This document shows positions 16,683 through 23,854 of a stretch of DNA of 64,000 bases, piece by piece; position 1 is the first letter of the stretch, and every line of letters starts with the position of its first letter. The notes below the pieces were generated by a model. It was given only the letters and a program-made list of their open reading frames with translations. It was not told the origin of the DNA and ran no database searches. The translations under genes and the position numbers were made by a program. The stretch covers positions 3,782,001 to 3,846,000 of the forward strand of contig OY763323.1 of NCBI GenBank assembly GCA_963667375.1, given 5' to 3'. This DNA is from G963556115 sp963667375. Lineage in GTDB: Bacteria > Planctomycetota > SZUA-567.

Positions 16683-18642
16683 AGAGACTACAGCTCAGGA
16701 AACTGACGACTTGAAAAAAACGACCAAGAAAAAGACCACCAAGAAAAAAACCACTAAGAAGAAGACTACCAAGAAAAAAATCACTAAAAAAATGGATGCG
16801 GCTCAGGATGATACCGTAGAGACTCAGACCGACGAAGAGATCGAAGTGAATGTTCCCGAAGCAGTCACCGCCGATATCTTTGCTGATTCTACCCCACCGG
16901 CGGCTGTAATCACACCGGAGAGTGTACTGCAGACAATTGCCAGCGACGCCTCAGATACCAGTTCTGAAGGGGAAACCTACACGCCCCAGGCGGCAGAACC
17001 AGGAGAGACCGGAGTAAATCAGGGCTCAGCCGACAGCGGCGAAAACAGAAATGATTCAAAACAGCGTACTCAGAATAATCAAAACAATCAGAACAATGCG
17101 CGCAATAAAAACAATAATAACAAACAGCGCAACAACAAATATTTCAATAACCGTAAGCGCGATAACTACAGCAACAACAGCAATAATAACAACAATAATA
17201 GTAGTAATAACACTAATAATAACAATGGCAGCAATAATAACAACAGCGGCGGTAACAATAACAACCGCCAGCAGAAATTCAATAATATGCCAAAATACAA
17301 CAATACCAACGTAACCACCTCGCAACCAGCCGAAAGCAAGGATCAGCAGCATGAGGTTTATGAACAGGTTAAACAATCAGAGCTGCATATAACCTCACTC
17401 AAGGATATGACGGTGGCGGAACTGCGGACTCTGGCGAAGCAGGAGAATATCGAGGGTATTGCCGGCATGGTAAAGCAGGAACTGATATTCGCCATCATCA
17501 AGAACAAGGTAAACCAGAATGGACTGCTCTACGGCGAGGGCGTGCTGGAGGTTCTTCCCGACGGCTACGGCTTCCTGCGCAGCCCGAAGTTTAACTACAC
17601 CCCATGCCCGGATGATATCTATATCTCACCCAGCCAGATACGCCGCTTCGGCATGCGCAGCGGTCATACCGTATCCGGTCAGATCAGACCGCCAAAGGAT
17701 AATGAAAATTATTTTGCCCTGCTGCGGGTTGAGGCAATCAACTTGGAGGAACCGGACAAGATAAAGGACAAGATCCCATTTGAGGACCTGACCCCCATCT
17801 TCCCGGAAGAAAGACTGATTATGGAGACCAAGAGCAACGAACTCTCCGGCAGAGTTATCGATCTGGTCATGCCTATCGGTAAGGGTCAGCGTGCGCTTAT
17901 TGTTGCTCCGCCACGAACCGGTAAAACTGTGCTGATGCAGAACATAGCCAACGCCATCACCAAGAATAATCCTGAAGTGATGCTGATGGTACTCTTGATT
18001 GATGAACGTCCGGAAGAAGTTACAGACATGCAGCGCTCGGTTGACGGTGAGGTTATCAGCAGTACCTTTGACGAGCCGGCCAGCCGGCACATACAGGTGA
18101 GTCAGATGGTAATCGAAAAAGCCAAGCGTCTCGTCGAATACGGCAAGGATGTCGTTATCCTTCTCGACTCAATCACCCGTCTGGGGCGTGCATACAACAC
18201 CGAGGCACCGCATTCGGGCAGAATTCTCTCCGGTGGTATCGATGCCCAGGCACTCCAGAAACCTAAGCGCTTCTTCGGTGCCGCCCGTAACATCGAGAAT
18301 GGCGGCAGCCTGACCATCATCGGCACCGCGCTCACCGATACCGGCAGCCGCATGGATGAGGTTATTTTTGAAGAGTTTAAAGGTACCGGTAATGCCGAGG
18401 TGCATCTCGACCGCCGCTTGGTAAACCGCCGTCTGTATCCGGCAATCGATGTAAACCTTTCAGGTACACGTAAGGAGGATAGAATCGTCCACCCTGATGA
18501 ACTGAACCGTATCTGGCAGGTAAGAAAATACCTGAACGATCTCAACCCGGTAGATGCGATGGAATTCCTGCAGACCAAGCTCAAGAAGAGCAAAACCAAT
18601 CTGGAATTTCTGATGACCATCAACCCCAACCAGATTTATTAA
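16672..18642 (+). CDS. rho: Transcription termination factor Rho with Lys-repeat and Asn-rich insertion
   Basis: Rho is the hexameric RNA-dependent ATPase that ends transcription. Residues 245-285 are the Rho N-terminal helical domain, about 285-355 the OB-fold RNA-binding domain (GVLEVLPDGYGFLRS), and about 370-645 the ATPase, with Walker A VAPPRTGKT near 413, the catalytic RPEEVTDM segment, Walker B VVILLDSITRLGRAYN and the Q-loop region near HSGRILSGGID. The Walker A reads PPRTGKT instead of PPKAGKT as in E. coli. Before the Rho domain come five KKKTT-type repeats (about 15-40) and an Asn-rich low-complexity stretch (about 124-213). Total length is 656 versus about 420 in E. coli. It overlaps coaE by 11 bases and ends in an intrinsic terminator. 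Confidence 0.95.
   Translation: MNDEETTAQETDDLKKTTKKKTTKKKTTKKKTTKKKITKKMDAAQDDTVETQTDEEIEVNVPEAVTADIFADSTPPAAVITPESVLQTIASDASDTSSEGETYTPQAAEPGETGVNQGSADSGENRNDSKQRTQNNQNNQNNARNKNNNNKQRNNKYFNNRKRDNYSNNSNNNNNNSSNNTNNNNGSNNNNSGGNNNNRQQKFNNMPKYNNTNVTTSQPAESKDQQHEVYEQVKQSELHITSLKDMTVAELRTLAKQENIEGIAGMVKQELIFAIIKNKVNQNGLLYGEGVLEVLPDGYGFLRSPKFNYTPCPDDIYISPSQIRRFGMRSGHTVSGQIRPPKDNENYFALLRVEAINLEEPDKIKDKIPFEDLTPIFPEERLIMETKSNELSGRVIDLVMPIGKGQRALIVAPPRTGKTVLMQNIANAITKNNPEVMLMVLLIDERPEEVTDMQRSVDGEVISSTFDEPASRHIQVSQMVIEKAKRLVEYGKDVVILLDSITRLGRAYNTEAPHSGRILSGGIDAQALQKPKRFFGAARNIENGGSLTIIGTALTDTGSRMDEVIFEEFKGTGNAEVHLDRRLVNRRLYPAIDVNLSGTRKEDRIVHPDELNRIWQVRKYLNDLNPVDAMEFLQTKLKKSKTNLEFLMTINPNQIY
16714..16791 (+). 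repeat. 15-base tandem repeat encoding KKKTT units in rho
   Basis: About five copies of a 15-base unit (AAGAAAAAGACCACC and variants) encode Lys-Lys-Lys-Thr-Thr repeats near the Rho N-terminus. The array is an in-frame multiple of three, so copy number can change without breaking the gene. Confidence 0.75.
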
Positions 18643-18650
18643 ATAACAGC

Positions 18651-18691
18651 TCCGGTGAATTATTTCTTAACGATACTTCACCGGATTTTTT
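18651..18691 (+). terminator. Intrinsic terminator after rho
   Basis: TCCGGTGAA (18651-18659) pairs perfectly with TTCACCGGA (18677-18685), and six T follow directly. It lies 8 bases after the rho stop and closes the polA-coaE-rho unit. Confidence 0.85.
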
Positions 18692-18712
18692 ATGACAAAA
18701 GCTGTATGGGTA

Positions 18713-18740
18713 TTGAAATAATTTTAGCTAATTATATACT
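18713..18740 (+). promoter_or_regulatory. Near-consensus sigma-70 promoter of a candidate small RNA
   Basis: TTGAAA (18713-18718), a 16-base spacer and TATACT (18735-18740) form a good vegetative promoter just after the rho terminator. The predicted start is at about 18746-18748. No protein gene lies downstream for 700 bases. Confidence 0.55.
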
Positions 18741-18746
18741 TGATTG

Positions 18747-18826
18747 TAAATTTTTATATATTCTTGTCTGTCCTTTGGATTTGGTACTCCCCTCCTTCCA
18801 CCAGGTCCTTTGGACAGACTTTTTTT
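18747..18826 (+). ncRNA. Candidate ~80-nt small RNA with an anti-Shine-Dalgarno loop
   Basis: The segment between the promoter and a seven-T run folds into one long hairpin. An 8-bp outer stem (GTCTGTCC at 18766-18773 with GGACAGAC at 18812-18819) is followed by a symmetric TTT/TTT internal loop and a 9-bp inner stem (GGATTTGGT at 18777-18785 with ACCAGGTCC at 18800-18808). The apical loop has 14 bases, ACTCCCCTCCTTCC. Two G-U pairs in the inner stem are possible only in RNA from the plus strand, which fixes the orientation. The loop contains CCTCCTT, the sequence of the 16S rRNA 3' end that pairs with Shine-Dalgarno sites, so the RNA could bind ribosome binding sites of mRNAs. The short leader is AT-rich. 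No known family is recognised; function is inference. Confidence 0.5.
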
Positions 18827-19528
18827 ATAAGCAAACCCGCATAATTATCTTATCTGGCTTCACCTCAGCCGCCTTAATTACCAGCATCCGCGCAAAACCA
18901 AACTAATGTGTTTTCAGATACAATCAAACACCTTTATCACACGGTGCAAACAGATATTTTTTTTTCCGGCAATTCATTTTTTCAGTTTGTCAGATTTCTT
19001 CGCATACATTATACTACAAGTAGATCTAAACCGTAATAATTTTTACCGGCATATAATATCTCTTTAATTAATAGTATGTTATCACGAAATAAACACTCGG
19101 AACCATAGCGGCAGCAGATTTGCAACACCATTTATAAGTCATAGAAATTAAACGTATAAATAAACACATAACTTTTTTAAGCTTTGTTTTAATTACTGTT
19201 CACCGCCTTAGACTATGTTAAAGGGAGAATTTCAAAACAATCTTTTTGCAGCTGCTGCCAATTATCTTCTAAACCTGACCACCCGGGCAGCGAATATTTT
19301 CTAGCACGAAAAATTATTTAACATCGGATAAAAAAAGTACAGCGGTCTGATACTACGTGACAACTGAAAACTGCCGCTGCAGCACCACCGCCAGCCTCGG
19401 CTGGCAACGCCGAGTAGAACAGCACTATCGACTATCTTACAACTTATTACAGCTAGGTGACACTGCCTATTTTATTACAGAATAATCCGAAAACTTTATT
19501 TTACTGATATGTACATAAAGGAATATCT
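18827..19528. other. Non-coding region upstream of the chemoreceptor gene
   Basis: About 700 AT-rich bases without a supported gene. A 29-codon ORF starting near 19215 has no ribosome binding site and is not called. The chemoreceptor promoter should lie near the right end, but no clear sigma-28 or sigma-70 element stands out. Confidence 0.4.
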
Positions 19529-21868
19529 ATGAAACTAAAATCAATTCAGCTAAAAATTGCTCTGATTGCCGGCATATGCCTCATCATCGTTGCCGGAGTG
19601 GTTGTCGGCTACAATTTTATATCCTCCACCAAAGTTCAGAATTTCACGATTAAGAATGTCGCCGAATCGGAAGAGAAGATCGCGCTTGAAGGGCTCAAGA
19701 CCCTCGCCGGCGAGCAGGCAGGACTGATCAAAGCCGAGCTTGAGCTGGCACTCAATGCCGCCAGGACTATGGCCAACACCTTTGAAATAGCCAAAGATCA
19801 GGATACCAAAGGTGGAAAACTTGATTTGGGTCGCGATCAGATAAATGCTATCCTGCTCAAAGTTCTGCAGAAAAATCCCGATTTCAATGGTACCTATTCC
19901 TGCTGGGAACCTAATGCACTGGACGGTCAGGATAGTGAATTCAAAACTGGTAAAGACGGGAATAACAAGGAAACCGGCCGCTTTACTCCCTACTGGAACC
20001 GTGATTCCAAAGGAAATATCGCCGTACAGTCACTGGTGGAGTACGACACCCTTGATAAGCACCCCAACGGCGTCCTGAAAGGCGGCTGGTATATCGGCCC
20101 CAAAGATACCGGGGTCGAAAGTGTTCTTGATCCGATACCATATATAGTACAGGGCAAGCAGGTCTGGCTGGCAACCATGTCGGTTCCGATTGTTGCCAAC
20201 GGTAAGTTCTACGGTGTCGCCGGGGCCGACTACGATCTCAGCTTTGTGCAGAAATTGACCGATGATACCGCCAAAGATCTCTTCTCCGGACAGGGAGACG
20301 TCACCATCATCAGCTATATGGGGCTCATCGTTGCCGACAGCGCCCGCCCGGACCTCATCGGCCAGCATATTAAAAATCTTCTCCCTGAAGGCTGGGAGAA
20401 CATTCTCAAAACCATACAATCCGGCAAATCCGAGGTCAGCATCGACAGCAAAGGTATAGCCAACGCCTTTTACCCCATAACCTTCGGCAGTACCGGTAAA
20501 CCCTGGGCGGTAATGATCAGAGTTCCCCGGAACATTATCCTCGCCGAAGCCTATCAGCTCGGGGACCAGCTGCATGAACTGCACAACACCGGCATATTCT
20601 GGCAGTCTGTTGTCTGCCTGATAATCACCATCGTTGCGATAATAATTCTCTGGCTGGCCTCAGGCAGTATCGCCCGGCCGATTCGCGAAGCAGCCGGTAT
20701 GGCCGACAAAATCCGCGAGGGTGATTTCGATCAGCGTCTCACGGTAAAGTCCAGGGATGAAGTCGGACAGCTCGGAACCTCACTCAACGAAATGGCGGAT
20801 TCACTGCATAAAGCGGTTCAGGTGGCGAACAAAATTGCCGACAAGGATCTTGATGTCGAGGTCGTACTGGCCTCCAATCACGATCAGCTTGGACTGGCGC
20901 TGCAGAAGATGACCAGTAACCTCAATGAAGTCATGGGGCTGGTACAGTCAACAGGTGAAAAGATCGCCAGCGGTGCGGCTCAGTCCTCAGATGCCAGCCA
21001 GTCACTGTCACAGGCCACCACGGAATCGGCAGCCTCACTGCAGGAGATCACCTCATCCATCTCCCAGATCAATTCACAGACCCAGCAGAATTCAGCCAAT
21101 GCCCAGCAGGCCAACCAGCTGGCTACCGCCGCGCGCAGTTCAGCCGCTACCGGCGGGGAGCGGATGCAGGATATGAATTCAGCAATGCACGATCTGAATG
21201 AATCCGCCGACAAAATCGCGAAAATCATCAAGGTAATTGATGAGATAGCCTTCCAGACCAACCTGCTGGCGCTCAACGCCGCCGTCGAAGCGGCCAGAGC
21301 CGGAAGTTACGGTAAAGGTTTTGCCGTTGTCGCCGAAGAGGTGCGTAACCTTGCCGGACGCAGTGCCAAGGCGGCGAAAGAGACCGCAGAGCTGCTGGAG
21401 AGTAACGGCGAGCTTGTCAACACCGCCAACACCATAGCCAGACAGACCGGTGACGCACTCACCGAGATCGTCGACGGTGTTACCAAGGCCGCAGATCTGG
21501 TCGCCGAGATTGCCGCCGCCAGCAAGGAACAGGCCTCAGGAATCGCCCAGATAGGCGAAGGACTGCACCAGATAGAAGCCGCCACCCAGCAGAACACCGC
21601 CAATGCCGAAGAGACCGCCTCCGTATCCGAGCAGCTCTCCGGTCAGGCACGCATTCTGCACAACATCCTGAGCCAGTTCCAGCTTAAGCTTCAAAACAGA
21701 TCCACTACCGAAAGTCATGAACTCAAGGCTATCTCCTCAGCTGCCGTTCCACGCCGAGCCGAACAGATAAAGAGCGGACAGAACAGACCGCTGCTGATGT
21801 CTAAACGACCTGCCAGCTCCCGGGATGTGGAAATAAACCTTGATGCTGATGATTTCGGTAAATTTTAA
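19529..21868 (+). CDS. Methyl-accepting chemotaxis protein with a Cache-type sensor
   Basis: A membrane chemoreceptor that signals through CheA/CheW to the flagellar motor. The 779-residue product has a membrane helix at about 8-30, a large periplasmic domain (about 38-345) of the double-Cache type, a second membrane helix at about 355-378, a HAMP domain (about 379-432) and a long coiled-coil signalling domain. The domain's hairpin tip, IDEIAFQTNLLALNAAVEAA at about 570-590, is followed by VVAEEVRNLAGRSAKAAKE. Gln/Glu-rich methylation-helix segments flank the tip. The C-terminus lacks the NWETF-type CheR tether and ends in a basic linker. AAAGGA precedes the ATG. It stands alone; the ligand cannot be told from sequence. 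Confidence 0.93.
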   Translation: MKLKSIQLKIALIAGICLIIVAGVVVGYNFISSTKVQNFTIKNVAESEEKIALEGLKTLAGEQAGLIKAELELALNAARTMANTFEIAKDQDTKGGKLDLGRDQINAILLKVLQKNPDFNGTYSCWEPNALDGQDSEFKTGKDGNNKETGRFTPYWNRDSKGNIAVQSLVEYDTLDKHPNGVLKGGWYIGPKDTGVESVLDPIPYIVQGKQVWLATMSVPIVANGKFYGVAGADYDLSFVQKLTDDTAKDLFSGQGDVTIISYMGLIVADSARPDLIGQHIKNLLPEGWENILKTIQSGKSEVSIDSKGIANAFYPITFGSTGKPWAVMIRVPRNIILAEAYQLGDQLHELHNTGIFWQSVVCLIITIVAIIILWLASGSIARPIREAAGMADKIREGDFDQRLTVKSRDEVGQLGTSLNEMADSLHKAVQVANKIADKDLDVEVVLASNHDQLGLALQKMTSNLNEVMGLVQSTGEKIASGAAQSSDASQSLSQATTESAASLQEITSSISQINSQTQQNSANAQQANQLATAARSSAATGGERMQDMNSAMHDLNESADKIAKIIKVIDEIAFQTNLLALNAAVEAARAGSYGKGFAVVAEEVRNLAGRSAKAAKETAELLESNGELVNTANTIARQTGDALTEIVDGVTKAADLVAEIAAASKEQASGIAQIGEGLHQIEAATQQNTANAEETASVSEQLSGQARILHNILSQFQLKLQNRSTTESHELKAISSAAVPRRAEQIKSGQNRPLLMSKRPASSRDVEINLDADDFGKF

Positions 21869-21915
21869 GGTTTAAACCCCAAAAACCGCTCCATAATCGG
21901 CTGCGGACCCCATAA

Positions 21916-21955
21916 ATCACAGAGCTCGGAAGCAATCGCTTCTGAGCTCTGTGAT
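21916..21955. terminator. Bidirectional hairpin between the chemoreceptor and hydE
   Basis: A 40-base hairpin: a perfect 12-bp arm (ATCACAGAGCTC with its complement), a one-base G/T mismatch, five more pairs (GAAGC/GCTTC) and a four-base loop. It sits between two convergent stops (48 and 71 bases away). There is no strong T-run, so it is called from position and stem strength. Confidence 0.6.
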
Positions 21956-22025
21956 AACCCCTGATAACTTATTCCATATATATTAGACTAGAGCCGGGAT
22001 AAATAAACCTGCTGCCGCTCCAGCG

Positions 22026-23090
22026 TCAGGATTTACCCCGATACTTGATATTTGCCGAATCGCCCCGGCCTTTCCCCTGCTCCCTGCCGAAAGATTCAAG
22101 CCACTCGGAGAGCGAGAAGTTATTCTCCCGTTCATTGAGCGCGGTCTTATGCGGATAAATCGTGTACATTTCACGATACTTCGCCGGGGTCACATTGGGC
22201 ATCAGCACATTGGCTCCGCAGTTTAATCCCTGCAGCCGGCCTTCAACCCCGTTCAATGTCGCCAGCGCGGTGGTGCTCGGAATATTACTGCGGGGGCATA
22301 CCAGACGGGTCAGTGCCACCATCCGGCAGGCCATCTCCACCGATCCCGGTACGATTTGCTCCAGAATATTATCATCACAGAGCGGAGTCCCGGGAGACGG
22401 AATATATGGACCGATACCGATCATATCCAGATCCAGCTCTCTGAACAGCATGATATCATTGACCAGATCATCAAAGGTCTGTCCGGGAATACCGACCATC
22501 ACCCCGCTTCCGACCTCATAACCGATACGACGCAGGTTACGTAAAATCTCCAGACGATTACTGAGCTTATTATTAAGATCTGGATGAATATGTTTATACA
22601 GACTGCTGTTACTGGTCTCAAATCGCAGCAGAAACCTGTCGGCTCCGGCCTCAAACCACTCCTCCAGCTCGGCATTATTCCGCTCACCGACCGAGAGGGT
22701 TACCGCCAGACCGGTCTCAGACTTTATACGGCGCAACAGCTCGGAAAGCCACTGTGTATCCATACCCCAGTCCTCACCTGACTGTAGTACCATAGTTCCG
22801 TAATCCAGCTCTACAATCTGCCGGGCGCATTCCAGAATCTCCTCCTGAGTCATACGATACCGCTGCACCCCGGATGACGTCGCTGAAATACCGCAGTACT
22901 GACAATCCCGCGCACAGTGATTCGAAAATTCCACCAGCCCCCGCAGATGCACCGCATCACCGACAAATTCATATCTGACCCTGTCAGCTATCCGGAAAAG
23001 TTCATCTGTCTCGACCGGATTTGTGGTGGTGAGCCAGTGATAGATATCCTTACGTGTAATCTCTACCATAATATGTTTTCTCTGTTCCAT
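22026..23090 (-). CDS. hydE: [FeFe]-hydrogenase maturation radical SAM enzyme HydE
   Basis: HydE is a radical SAM protein that acts with HydF and HydG to build the H-cluster of [FeFe]-hydrogenase. The 354-residue product has the radical SAM motif CARDCQYC (Cys59, Cys63, Cys66; CX3CX2C) in a HydE/BioB-like TIM barrel, with TMVLQSGEDWGMD and GIGPYIPSPGTPL typical of HydE. Length matches the family. The start may be this ATG or the second Met (MVEITRKD) seven codons on; neither has a strong Shine-Dalgarno. No hydrogenase, hydF or hydG gene lies in the window. An FmdB-type zinc ribbon gene lies just upstream on the same strand. PylB/MmdE-like relatives are a less likely alternative. Confidence 0.85.
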   Translation of the reverse strand: MEQRKHIMVEITRKDIYHWLTTTNPVETDELFRIADRVRYEFVGDAVHLRGLVEFSNHCARDCQYCGISATSSGVQRYRMTQEEILECARQIVELDYGTMVLQSGEDWGMDTQWLSELLRRIKSETGLAVTLSVGERNNAELEEWFEAGADRFLLRFETSNSSLYKHIHPDLNNKLSNRLEILRNLRRIGYEVGSGVMVGIPGQTFDDLVNDIMLFRELDLDMIGIGPYIPSPGTPLCDDNILEQIVPGSVEMACRMVALTRLVCPRSNIPSTTALATLNGVEGRLQGLNCGANVLMPNVTPAKYREMYTIYPHKTALNERENNFSLSEWLESFGREQGKGRGDSANIKYRGKS

Positions 23091-23154
23091 TGGCTAATAA
23101 CAATATTTCGACCGTGACCGGTTACGGCGACGATCACATTGAATAAAAATTTTC

Positions 23155-23385
23155 TCAGTTATGACAGCCGCACATCCCGGAGCCACAGGCTCCGCCGGAG
23201 AAGCCCGGACAGCCACCCTGGGCACAGGCCGGAAGATCATTTCCACCGGTATGCGCCGCAAAAGTGCTGAGCTGACGGCTTACATCCTCAGCGCCGCAAT
23301 GTTCACAGGGCGGAGTATCATTATAACCGGCAATAGTTTCAAATGACTTACCGCACTTATTACAGATATACTCATAAAGTGGCAT
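23155..23385 (-). CDS. FmdB-family zinc ribbon protein
   Basis: A 76-residue protein starting MPLYEYICNKCGKSFET with a second CxxC pair in PCEHCG, a four-Cys zinc ribbon of the FmdB/putative regulatory type. A Gly/Cys-rich tail (GGCPGFSGGACGSGMCGCHN) follows, as in several members. AGGAG lies seven bases before the ATG. It is 64 bases upstream of hydE on the same strand and may be co-transcribed. The molecular role of the family is not settled. Confidence 0.85.
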   Translation of the reverse strand: MPLYEYICNKCGKSFETIAGYNDTPPCEHCGAEDVSRQLSTFAAHTGGNDLPACAQGGCPGFSGGACGSGMCGCHN

Positions 23386-23854
23386 AAATATCTCCTGTTA
23401 TGCTCAAACAGTCCGCCTCCAGCAAGCCTGGCTGAGAGTCGAACGGTCAGAATCTTGCCCGGGGACACGGCGCACACGCCAAAACTTCAGCATACCTGCC
23501 CCGGATTATTCATTAATCTATGTGAATTTTCACCGACAATCATTCTAATTCAACACTTTTTTCATTATTTACTGCAAAATCTGCGGCTATTACCCCCTGG
23601 AATCATTATTTACTTCTTTACCGGCGAAAAGCTACGATTATTCCGGCACATTCTGCCGTTACCTGAATTATTTTTTTTTCAACTTATACCGAAAAAATGC
23701 ATAAAGTCTGTTACCGGCGCAAATTAACATATTATAAAGTAAAAAAATCATAACTGGAACAATATTTGAGACATAGCCTACGGTTATGCTCCGGCGGGCA
23801 ATGGATTGCTCCTGAGTACATATTCAACGGTAATAAGGGTAATAAGGTGTAATC
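23386..23854. other. Divergent promoter region between the zinc ribbon gene and flgK2
   Basis: Apart from the candidate sigma-54 element noted separately, I see no gene here. A 90-codon plus-strand ORF at 23455-23727 lacks a ribosome binding site and is not supported. Confidence 0.4.
23795..23810 (+). promoter_or_regulatory. Weak sigma-54-like promoter candidate upstream of the second flgK
   Basis: GG at 23796-23797 and GC at 23808-23809, the latter in TTGCT, have the -24/-12 spacing of a sigma-54 promoter, but the -24 element reads CGGGCA instead of TGGCAC. A second poor match (TGGAAC...TTGA) lies at 23755-23769. Given only because late flagellar genes often need an alternative sigma factor. 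Confidence 0.2.

Noticed and set aside
16714..17310. Possible CRISPR array or satellite in the rho gene
   Set aside because: The repeats are in-frame codon runs (KKKTT units and Asn codons) without regular spacers.
18655..18906. 83-codon ORF after rho
   Set aside because: It runs through the rho terminator and the candidate small RNA hairpin and has no ribosome binding site.
19215..19304. Short ORF of about 29 codons before the chemoreceptor gene
   Set aside because: No ribosome binding site, and length within chance expectation.
23455..23727. 90-codon ORF upstream of the second flgK
   Set aside because: No Shine-Dalgarno, low-complexity hydrophobic sequence in AT-rich DNA, no recognisable feature.
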